Assembly: GCA_038144425.1 (NCBI GenBank)
Contig: JAYQNS010000004.1
Coordinates: 186,001 to 250,000, forward strand
Source of the DNA: Salivita marina
GTDB lineage: Bacteria; Pseudomonadota; Gammaproteobacteria; Pseudomonadales; Azotimanducaceae
Length of the DNA: 64,000 nucleotides
Direction of reading: 5' to 3'
The notes beneath the pieces are model-generated. The model made no database searches. It was not told the DNA's origin and was given only the letters and a program-made list of their open reading frames with translations. Each line of letters opens with the position of its first letter. The first letter of the stretch is position 1. A program made the position numbers and the translations under genes. Shown piece by piece: positions 56,972-64,000 of this stretch.

Positions 56972-57524
56972 TCGAGTGACCACGGGCCGCGGGGACGGCG
57001 GCACCACCCAGCTGGGAACGGGGGAACGAATTCCCAAGACGGACGATCGCATTACTGCCCTCGGCGACGTGGATGAACTGAATGCCCACCTAGGGCTGTT
57101 GCGCGTGGCCCTGCCCAAGGAGGACCCCGGACCGCGCCTCGACGCCCTGCTCCTGGACCTTCAGCACCGCCTGTTCGACCTAGGGGGCGCCCTCTCCCTG
57201 CCGGGGACCGTACGCTTTGACGATGCCGCCATCGGCGCCCTGGAAACGCTGCAAAGCACACTGAATGCGCCCCTGCCACCGCTGACCAACTTTGTGCTAC
57301 CGGGGGGCTCGGAAGCGGTCGCCCGGGCTCACGTAGCTCGCACCGTGTGTCGCCGCGCGGAGCGATCCGTGCACCACCTGAGCGGGGATGACCCCGCCCT
57401 GGGGGTCTTCCTGAATCGCCTGTCGGACCTCTTGTTCACCCTGGCTCGCGTGCTGGCGCAGGCAGACGGCAGCGAATTGCTGTGGTCCCCCCGCCCCCGG
57501 GACGACGCCCCGCCTACAGCATAA
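56955..57524 (+). CDS. Cob(I)alamin adenosyltransferase, PduO type
   Basis: 189 residues. VTTGRGDGGTTQLGTGERIPKTD is the ATP-binding N-terminus, GDVDELNAHLGLL and the C-terminal VCRRAERSVHHL and LNRLSDLLFTLAR helices complete the PduO/MMAB signature. Makes adenosylcobalamin from ATP and Co(I) corrinoid. Convergent with aceF (11-base overlap). A BtuF-like cobalamin-type binding protein is encoded at 62804. Confidence 0.94.
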   Translation: MAERINRVTTGRGDGGTTQLGTGERIPKTDDRITALGDVDELNAHLGLLRVALPKEDPGPRLDALLLDLQHRLFDLGGALSLPGTVRFDDAAIGALETLQSTLNAPLPPLTNFVLPGGSEAVARAHVARTVCRRAERSVHHLSGDDPALGVFLNRLSDLLFTLARVLAQADGSELLWSPRPRDDAPPTA

Positions 57525-59137
57525 GGCGGCGCACGTCGGCCAGCAGATGGCACAGATGGGTCATGAAGCGGCCCGCCTCGGCGCCATTGATCGCCCGGTG
57601 GTCGTAGCTTAGCGACAAGGGCAGCACATCCCGGGGCTCAAAGCCTTCTCCGGTCCAAAGGGGCGCCTTACGCAGCTTCGCCACCCCAAGAATGGCCACC
57701 TCAGGCGGATTAATGATGGGCGTGAAGCCCGTCCCCCCGATGGCCCCGAGGCTCGAAACGGAAAAGCAGCCTCCGCGAAGCTCGTCCGGCTTGAGGCTTC
57801 GAGCTCGAGCCCTTTCGGAGAGGGTGACGATCTCTTCTGATAGCGCGAGCACGCCCTTCTGATCGACGTCCCGCAACACGGGCACGATCAACCCCTCGGG
57901 CGTATCCACAGCAATGCCAATATGGATGAAGTCCTTCAGCACATAGTGCTCGCCATCGGCATGGAAGCTCCCCCCCACCCGGGGATAGGTCTTAAGCGCT
58001 CCGGCCACGGCTTTGAGTATGAAGGCCAGGGGCGTGACCTTCGCCCCGCCGGCCGCGGGATCGTCCTTAAGACTCTTCCGGAAGGCCTCCAGCGCTGTGA
58101 TGTCCGCCTCATCGTGCTGCGTTACATGGGGAATGTTCAGCCAAGAGCGGTGCAGATTCGCTGCCCCGGCGCGCATCATGCGGCTGATGGGCTCCAGACG
58201 AATGGGGCCAAAGCGCTCGAAATCCACCGGCGGAATGGGGGGGATGGCGCCCGCCCCGGTGGCCTGACTCGCAGGCGCTGTCATGTGCACTTTGACGTGA
58301 GCCTTGAGGTCTTCTTTAGTGATGCGCCCGCGACTGCCCGACCCCGTGACCCCCGCGAGAGCGACCCCAAGCTCCCGGGCCAGGCGCCGCACTGCAGGCC
58401 CGGCGTAAACCACGCCGCCGTCACTGCTGGCTGGCTGCTCGGGCACCGGCTCATGAGCCGCCTCCGATGGAGCGGGGGCGGCTACCGCCGGGCCCGAAGC
58501 TTTTACCGGGGCCGCCGGGGCTTCCGTAGCCGCAGGCGTCGAAGCTGCTACCTCCGACACCTCCAGCCGGGCGACGATGGCACCGTCAGTGACCCCGTCG
58601 CCTACCGCAAGGCAGAGCTCAAGCACCCGCCCCTCCTGGGGCGCGGGCACCTCCATGGTGGCCTTATCGGACTCCAGGGCCACGAGCCCCTGGTCCGCCT
58701 CGACCCTATCGCCCACGGCGACCATCAGATCCACCACCACAACCTCAGCGGCGTCGCCGAGCTCTGGGACCGTCACCTCAAGTACGGTGGTGCTCACCGG
58801 CGCGCTGCAGGCGCCTGCCGGCTTCCGCCGCCGCTGATTCTTTTTCAACAGCAGCCGCTGATTCTTTTTCAACAGCAGCCGCTGGCGCTTCTTCGAGCGC
58901 CGCATCCTCGGCCTCGAGCTCGGCAATCAGATCCCCTTCCTGGCACCGATCGCCGATGGCTACGGAAAGGGCACGGACAACCCCCGCCTGCGGTGCGGGG
59001 ACTTCGAGGGAAGCCTTATCGGACTCGATAACAATAAGGGGATCGTCCACGGCGACCCGATCGCCAGGTTTCACACAGAGCTCAATCACCTCGACGTCCG
59101 AGGCGTCCCCCAGTTCTGGCACGGTAACGGAAATCAT
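57514..59137 (-). pseudogene. aceF: Dihydrolipoamide acetyltransferase (PDH E2), frameshifted in inter-lipoyl linker
   Basis: ATG 59137 has GGAG upstream. First lipoyl domain has Lys in ESDKASLEVP, then an Ala/Glu linker with a 24-bp tandem duplication; this frame stops at 58778. The other frame, open from 58926, carries a second lipoyl domain (ESDKATMEVP), the E1/E3-binding domain (AGPAVRRLARELGV) and the catalytic domain ending in SYDHRAINGAEAGRF. Total length needs one base removed or two added, between 58926 and 58778. E2 transfers acetyl to CoA. aceE lies 10 bases upstream. Confidence 0.9.
58835..58882. repeat. Tandem duplication, 2 x 24 bp, in aceF
   Basis: Two perfect adjacent copies of a 24-mer starting TGATTCTTTTTC (58835-58858, 58859-58882). 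In the first-lipoyl frame they encode AAAVEKES-type linker repeats. The reading-frame break of aceF lies immediately downstream on the minus strand. Confidence 0.9.
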
Positions 59138-59147
59138 GAGCGGCTCC

Positions 59148-61811
59148 TTAAACCGTAACCGGGTCGGGTTTTTGCGGATCGATGCCCAAAGCATCCCGGG
59201 CCTCGAGGAGGGTCTTCACGGGCAGTTGCTGCGCATCCACGAGGCTCTTCAGGGCGGCCAAGGTGATCCAGCGCCGATCCACTTCAAAGAAGTCCCGGAG
59301 CTTCTCCCGGGTATCGCTTCGACCGTAGCCATCCGTGCCGAGCACCCGATAGGAGGCAGAAAGGAAGGGGCGAATCTGCTCCGCCACAACCTTCATATAA
59401 TCGGAGGACGCGATCACCGGCGTGTCGTCGCTCCCAAGCTGCTCGACCACCCAGGACTGGCGCGGCGGCGCGTCGGGATGAAGCAGATTCTGCCGCTCAG
59501 CGGCAAGGCCATCGCGACGCAATTCATTGAAGCTGGTGACGCTATAAACGTCGGCGCTAACACCGTAGCCCTCAAGCATCGGGACCGCCGCCAGCACCTC
59601 CCGGAGGATGGTGCCGCTGCCCAGCAAGCGCACGTGGGTGTCCTTGCGAGCCTCAGCGCGTTGAAGCGGATAGAGCCCCCGAAGGATGCCCTCCTCCACG
59701 CCCTCGGGCATCGTCGGCTGCACATAGTTCTCGTTCATCACGGTGACGTAGTAGAAAACCGACTCGCGCTCCTGAATCATGCGCCGGAGTCCATCCTGAA
59801 TGATGACGGCAAGCTCATAGCCGTAGGCTGGATCGTAGGCCACGCAGTTGGGGATGGTGCTCGCCAATAGATGGCTGTGACCGTCCTGGTGCTGCAACCC
59901 CTCCCCATTCAGCGTGGTGCGCCCCGCGGTAGCGCCCAGGAGGAAACCCCGAGCCTGGGCATCGCCGGCGGCCCAGGCGAGATCACCGATACGCTGAAAG
60001 CCGAACATGGAGTAGAAAATGTAAAAAGGCACCAGGGGGTGCTGGTTTACGCTGTAGGAGGTGGCTGCCGCGAGCCAGGCGGAGAACGCCCCGGCCTCCG
60101 TGATGCCTTCCTCAAGCACCTGACCATCCTTTGACTCTTTATAGGGCGCCAGTTCGCCGGAATCTTCCGGCTCGTAGAGCTGACCCTCGGAGGAGTAGAT
60201 CCCGAGCTGCCGGAACATCCCCTCCATGCCAAAGGTGCGCGCCTCGTCCGGGACGATGGGCACGATGCGCTCCTTAAGCGCCTTATCCCGAAGTAGGATC
60301 GAAAGAACGCGCACAAAGGCCATAGTCGTGGAAATGGAACGCTCACCTGATCCTTCAAGCACTGCCTTGAAGGTCTCCAGGGGCGGAGTCGGTAAACCTT
60401 CCGGGGCCACCCGGCGCTGGGGCATGGCTCCCCCCAGGGCGTCCCGCTGCCGGTTCATATACCGCAGCTCCGGGCTGTCCCCCTTGGGCCGGTAGTAGGG
60501 CATCTTTTCTAGATCGGCGTCGCTGAGAGGCACATCGAAGCGGTCCCGGAAGCGGCGCAGGGACTCCACGGTCAGCTTCTTGGTTTGGTGCGCCGTGTTT
60601 TCGCTCTCAATGGAGTCGCCCATGCCGTAGCCCTTTACGGTCTTCGCAAGAATGACCGTGGGCTGACCGGTATGGTTCACCGCCGCATGGTAGGCCGCGT
60701 AGATCTTGTAGGGATCATGGCCGCCCCGGTTCAGACGCATAATGTCGTCATCGGAAAGGTGATCGACCATGGCCCTGAGCTCCGGATGCTTACCGAAGAA
60801 ATGCTCCCGGGTATAAGCCCCGCCCTTCGCCTTGTAATTCTGATACTCGCCGTCAACCACCTCATCCATGCGCTGCTGGAGCAGGCCCTGATCGTCGGCC
60901 TCTAGGATCGGATCCCAGTGCCGGCCCCAGATGACCTTGATGACGTTCCAGCCGGCGCCCCGGAACACCCCCTCCAGCTCCTGGATAATCTTGCCATTGC
61001 CCCGCACCGGGCCGTCGAGGCGCTGAAGATTACAGTTCACCACGAAGATGAGATTATCGAGGGACTCCCGACCCGCCAGCGCGATACTGCCGAGGGTCTC
61101 GGGCTCATCGCACTCCCCGTCGCCGAGGAAGGCCCAGATTTTCCGGTCTCCCATGGACAGCTGACCCCGGCTGTCGAGGTACTTCATGACGTGCGCTTGG
61201 TAGATTGCCTGGAGCGGCCCCAGGCCCATGGAAACGGTGGGGAACTGCCAATAGTCGCGCATCAGCCAGGGGTGGGGATAGGAGGACAGGCCCTGGCCGT
61301 CCGCTTCCCGGCGGAAGCGATCGAGGTCCTCTTCCTTGAGCCGCCCTTCGAGGAAGGAGCGGGCATAAATCCCCGGAGAGCTGTGGCCCTGGATGTAGAT
61401 GAGATCCCCGGGGTTGTCGTCCGTGGGCGCCCGCCAAAAGTAGTTAAAGCCCACATCATAAAGGGTGGCCGAGGAGGCAAAGCTTGCGATGTGCCCCCCC
61501 ACCCCGGAATCGTCAGCGTTAGCGCGCATCACCATCGCGAGCGCATTCCAGCGAATCAGGGAGCGAAGCTGGCGCTCCATGAATAGATCCCCGGGCATGC
61601 GGGCTTCCCGGCTCACGGGGATGGTGTTTCGGTAGGGGGTGGTAACGGTGTAAGGCAGGGACTCCCCCGTCTCCGTCATGCGGGCCGAAAGGCGCGCAAG
61701 AAGGTAGCGCGCCCGATCCGTGCCTTGACGGTCAAGCACCCCTTCCAGCGCCTCCAGCCATTCCCGCGTTTCCTGCGGATCCTGATCCAAACTGCTGATC
61801 GGCTTCGCCAT
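59148..61811 (-). CDS. aceE: Pyruvate dehydrogenase E1, homodimeric type
   Basis: 887 residues, as in E. coli AceE. SVGDGECDEPETLG-like TPP motif appears as FLGDGECDEPETLGS, then NLIFVVNCNLQRLDGPVRGN. IYIQGHSSPGIYARSFLEGR lies in the N-terminal half and FGMEGMFRQLGIYS, QHQDGHSHLLASTIPN and DGYGRSDTREKLRDFFEVD in the C-terminal half. Decarboxylates pyruvate and acetylates E2 lipoyl groups. Starts the aceEF operon; lpd (E3) is not in the window. Confidence 0.98.
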   Translation of the reverse strand: MAKPISSLDQDPQETREWLEALEGVLDRQGTDRARYLLARLSARMTETGESLPYTVTTPYRNTIPVSREARMPGDLFMERQLRSLIRWNALAMVMRANADDSGVGGHIASFASSATLYDVGFNYFWRAPTDDNPGDLIYIQGHSSPGIYARSFLEGRLKEEDLDRFRREADGQGLSSYPHPWLMRDYWQFPTVSMGLGPLQAIYQAHVMKYLDSRGQLSMGDRKIWAFLGDGECDEPETLGSIALAGRESLDNLIFVVNCNLQRLDGPVRGNGKIIQELEGVFRGAGWNVIKVIWGRHWDPILEADDQGLLQQRMDEVVDGEYQNYKAKGGAYTREHFFGKHPELRAMVDHLSDDDIMRLNRGGHDPYKIYAAYHAAVNHTGQPTVILAKTVKGYGMGDSIESENTAHQTKKLTVESLRRFRDRFDVPLSDADLEKMPYYRPKGDSPELRYMNRQRDALGGAMPQRRVAPEGLPTPPLETFKAVLEGSGERSISTTMAFVRVLSILLRDKALKERIVPIVPDEARTFGMEGMFRQLGIYSSEGQLYEPEDSGELAPYKESKDGQVLEEGITEAGAFSAWLAAATSYSVNQHPLVPFYIFYSMFGFQRIGDLAWAAGDAQARGFLLGATAGRTTLNGEGLQHQDGHSHLLASTIPNCVAYDPAYGYELAVIIQDGLRRMIQERESVFYYVTVMNENYVQPTMPEGVEEGILRGLYPLQRAEARKDTHVRLLGSGTILREVLAAVPMLEGYGVSADVYSVTSFNELRRDGLAAERQNLLHPDAPPRQSWVVEQLGSDDTPVIASSDYMKVVAEQIRPFLSASYRVLGTDGYGRSDTREKLRDFFEVDRRWITLAALKSLVDAQQLPVKTLLEARDALGIDPQKPDPVTV

Positions 61812-61874
61812 ACTGCTCTGCGCCCCCTCTGCGCACCGTTACCTATGCCTACCCTACGCTGCTTTGACTGCTAT

Positions 61875-62807
61875 TTACCCTGCATGTTCCCCGGCCCCGA
61901 GCCACGCTGCCCCTCGAACCCCCGAGGCATCGCCGTGACGAGGCGGACGGAGCGCCGTTAGCACGGAAGCCGTGAGAAAGCCGTCGCCCCAACGCTTGGG
62001 CACTTCCGTGTAAAGCGATGGGAGCTGGGAAAGCCCGCCGCCGAGCACCAGCACTTCCGGGTCCAAAATATTCACGAGAAAAGCAAGCGCTTGGGCTAAC
62101 TGTTCTGCATGCAAACTTAGGGCCTCTTGGGCCGCCCAATCTCCCTTTTCCGCCGCCTGCACCACGCCCAGGCCCGTCTGGGCAGCTGGCGACGGCGCGA
62201 CCGGCGCCAGCCCGACCCAGCTCCGCACCAGTCCGGGGCCAATCAGCCATTGCTCGAGGCAATTTTGGCGCCCGCACCAGCAGCGGCGATTCCCCAGGGA
62301 CTCGGGGCCCGGCGCTTCCCGGGGGAGCGGCAAATGCCCCCATTCCCCCGCGATACCATGGACCCCGCTGTGAATCCTGCCCCCGAGCACGAGGCCACCG
62401 CCAACTCCCGTTCCCAGAATGATGCCAAAGACGCTTGTTGACCCCGCGCCAGCTCCATCAGTCGCCTCGGAGAGGGCAAAACAGTTAGCGTCATTAGCGA
62501 GATGCACGGGGCGCTCCAGGCGCCGGGCAAGGTCCGCGCCGAGGGGCCGGTCGTTGAGCCAGACGGCGTTGCAATTATGCAGCAGGCCCGTGCGCGCAAC
62601 GACGGATCCGGGCGTTCCCAAACCCACCGAATCGATCGCGCCGAGGGCCCGTTCCGCGGAAGCCACCGCATCGGCCAGGACCTCAAGGGTTCGCTCATAG
62701 CTGCCCTGGGGCGCAGGCCAGCGGTGCTGCCAAAGCATCATCCCTGCCTCATCTAGCACCATCGCCGCGAGCTTCGTCCCTCCAAGATCCAGCCCTAGAT
62801 GCTTCAT
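61875..62807 (-). CDS. ROK-family sugar kinase
   Basis: 310 residues from ATG 62807, which overlaps the BtuF-like stop. LGLDLGGTKLAAMVLDEAG is the phosphate-binding N-terminus, GTPGSVVARTGLLHNCN, IILGTGVGGGLVLGGRI, and HGIAGEWGHLPL...RRCWCGRQNCLEQW with the ROK zinc site. Candidate substrates are N-acetylglucosamine or fructose/mannose. With ampG and ampD nearby, a cell-wall amino sugar is attractive but unproven. Confidence 0.88.
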   Translation of the reverse strand: MKHLGLDLGGTKLAAMVLDEAGMMLWQHRWPAPQGSYERTLEVLADAVASAERALGAIDSVGLGTPGSVVARTGLLHNCNAVWLNDRPLGADLARRLERPVHLANDANCFALSEATDGAGAGSTSVFGIILGTGVGGGLVLGGRIHSGVHGIAGEWGHLPLPREAPGPESLGNRRCWCGRQNCLEQWLIGPGLVRSWVGLAPVAPSPAAQTGLGVVQAAEKGDWAAQEALSLHAEQLAQALAFLVNILDPEVLVLGGGLSQLPSLYTEVPKRWGDGFLTASVLTALRPPRHGDASGVRGAAWLGAGEHAG

Positions 62808-63670
62808 CGGCGCTGCGCCTCTTGCAGCAGCTGGCACAGCTGACGCTGCCCCTCGAACAGCCGAGGACCGGGACGGGTGCCCAGATCGGGGTTTAGGCGT
62901 AGCACGGGCAATCCCGACGGTAAGGTCTCTAGGGACGCCTCGGGCTCAACGCTCATCAGCACCACCAGGGGCGGCGAGGCTCCCCGGGCCTCTGCAAAAA
63001 GGACTTCCCGGCTCAGCGCCGGGGCGATGCCAGGCAGGTCCGGCAGTGCATGGCGGGCGCCGCAGTTGGACAGCAACTGCGTAAAGAAGTGCTCCGGCCC
63101 CAGGGCCGTCGGCGGACTCAGGGACACGAGGGGCAGCACCCGCGGCTCCGAGGCGGCCCGCGGGGCCAGCGGCTTGGCCCAGTCCGCTTCTAGCGCCGCC
63201 AGGGGCGCGGCTGCGCGCTCCGGCGCCAGGGCCGCCAGTTGGCGAAGCTCCTCCGAGACCCCTTCCAACCCCCGGGGGGCGGACACAAAAACCGGCGCCC
63301 TGCGCGCCAAACTTTGCCGAAGGCTGGGGGAGGCCGCATCGCCCCACAGCACAATGAGATCGGGTTCCGCAGCCCAGAGGGCTTCCTGGGACAGGTTGAA
63401 GGCGTCGCCGATGGACGGGATGGCCGCAGCCGCTGGGGGATAGTCCGCAAAGGCCACGGTGGCGACGATGCGATCTCCCAGACCCAGGGCGTAGAGCATC
63501 TCCACGACATGGGGCGCCAGGGCCGCAATGCGTTGGGGCGGTTTTTCGAGGGAGAGCTCTGCCCCCGTGCTGTCCACGGCACGGAGCATTGTTTCCGCCC
63601 GAGGCTCCACCCCGTAGGCAAACCCCAGGGCTAATAGCCCAATCCCAAACGCGTGGCCCAGAGACTTCAC
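62804..63670 (-). CDS. Periplasmic binding protein, cobalamin/Fe-chelate type (BtuF-like)
   Basis: 288 residues with a signal peptide (about 1-26). PPQRIAALAPHVVEMLYALGLGDRIVATV, DAFNLSQEALWAAEPDLIVLW and HALPDLPGIAPALSREVLFA are the two lobes of a helical-backbone (cluster III, TroA/BtuF) protein. Short and without cysteine lipobox, it fits BtuF-type vitamin B12 binding. No BtuCD genes are visible in the window. The ROK gene overlaps downstream and ampD overlaps upstream. Confidence 0.8.
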   Translation of the reverse strand: MKSLGHAFGIGLLALGFAYGVEPRAETMLRAVDSTGAELSLEKPPQRIAALAPHVVEMLYALGLGDRIVATVAFADYPPAAAAIPSIGDAFNLSQEALWAAEPDLIVLWGDAASPSLRQSLARRAPVFVSAPRGLEGVSEELRQLAALAPERAAAPLAALEADWAKPLAPRAASEPRVLPLVSLSPPTALGPEHFFTQLLSNCGARHALPDLPGIAPALSREVLFAEARGASPPLVVLMSVEPEASLETLPSGLPVLRLNPDLGTRPGPRLFEGQRQLCQLLQEAQRR

Positions 63671-64000
63671 AAACTCGCCTCCGCTTCTGCGAGCACGGCG
63701 CGAGAAAAGTAGGGACCAGGATCGGTCTTGCGCCCCGGGGCGATCTCGCTGTGGCAGGCCAAGGCGTCCGGGGAAAGCCCATAAACGAGCCGTAGCAGGC
63801 GCGACAGCGCCGCAAGGCTCAGGTATTGAGACCAGGTAAAAGGCGTCTGCCCATCCCCCTCAAGCTCGATACCGATGGAGAAATCGTTGCAACGTTCCCG
63901 CCCCTGCCACTGGGACAGCCCAGCGTGCCAAGCCCGCCCATGGAAGGGCACGAATTGGGTCAGGGTGCCGGCGCGATCAATCAGAACATGGGCCGAGACC
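63667..64000 (-). CDS. ampD: 1,6-anhydro-N-acetylmuramyl-L-alanine amidase AmpD (5' end outside window)
   Basis: About 110 C-terminal residues; the frame is open to the window edge. SAHVLIDRAGTLTQFVPFHG contains the first zinc His; RAWHAGLSQWQGRERCNDFSIGIELEG and CHSEIAPGRKTDPGP carry the remaining zinc His/Asp ligands. This is nearly the AmpD consensus. Cleaves L-Ala peptides from anhydro-muropeptides imported by AmpG, in the cytoplasm. Its stop overlaps the BtuF-like start. Confidence 0.95.
   Translation of the reverse strand, partial: VSAHVLIDRAGTLTQFVPFHGRAWHAGLSQWQGRERCNDFSIGIELEGDGQTPFTWSQYLSLAALSRLLRLVYGLSPDALACHSEIAPGRKTDPGPYFSRAVLAEAEASL

Noticed and set aside
58835..58882. Programmed -1 frameshifting in aceF at GAAAAAG
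   Set aside because: The required shift is in the +1 direction, and no canonical X XXY YYZ heptamer in the right frame was found.
57922..59031. 369-codon plus-strand ORF opposite aceF
   Set aside because: Shadow of the E2 gene; no domain recognisable.

Overview
The window is a dense, GC-rich chromosomal segment with short intergenic gaps, many ATGA/GTGA overlaps and frequent GTG starts. The gene content points to a gammaproteobacterium, probably a marine Halieaceae/OM60-like lineage. This is inference: the support is AceK, homodimeric AceE with a two-lipoyl AceF, RhlB, MetR, SbcB, GspA/GspB, AmpG/AmpD, a large TonB receptor and a CpxRA-like pair. I saw no rRNA, tRNA, CRISPR array, transposase, integrase or phage gene.

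Layout. 1-4679: aminotransferase end, rhlB, a secreted propeller-like protein, a SIMPL protein and a nitrilase-family hydrolase. 4800-9120: a visibly more AT-rich block with a CpxA/CpxR-like two-component system divergent from a lipoprotein, bracketed by related copies of a TonB-receptor leader. 9291-18000: TonB receptor with terminator, hisC, HAD phosphatase, aceK, a small membrane protein and a GPH-type transporter. 17610-19231 (minus): a DUF35 protein and a thiolase-like partner lacking the usual catalytic Cys and His. 19344-21030: a 47-residue membrane protein coupled to a PdxH-like gene with a probable CTG start, then metR. 21186-24863: an uncharacterised glycosyltransferase / methyltransferase / alpha-toroid / methyltransferase cluster. 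24885-29862 (minus): a CoA-thioester operon (CoA transferase, LOG, limonene-epoxide-hydrolase fold, crotonase, MFE-2-like SDR) behind a TrmB-like gene. 30289-32877: a small secreted protein divergent from a LysR regulator with clear dyad operators, then a serine hydrolase. 32887-41072 (minus): NUDIX, ABC ATPase, FtsX permease, AttH lipocalin, Cys/Met PLP enzyme, SDR and purC. 41156-48672: apeB, a betaine-type ABC importer, sbcB, a DASS transporter and a lipoprotein aminopeptidase. 48733-55228: acyltransferase, gspA, gspB, a coiled-coil protein, groESL and fxsA. 55275-64000: ATL protein, ampG, cobalamin adenosyltransferase, aceF, aceE, ROK kinase, BtuF-like protein and ampD (cut by the window end).

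Six genes are frameshifted here. Five are explained by exactly one missing base in a short G/C run, a pattern that looks more like consensus sequence error than gene decay. The sixth (aceF) breaks just after a 24-bp tandem repeat in the inter-lipoyl linker.

The best candidates for undescribed biology are the 21186-24863 glycan/lipid-like cluster, the CpxRA-lipoprotein island with its tandem operator, and the LysR/secreted-protein pair with paired palindromes.
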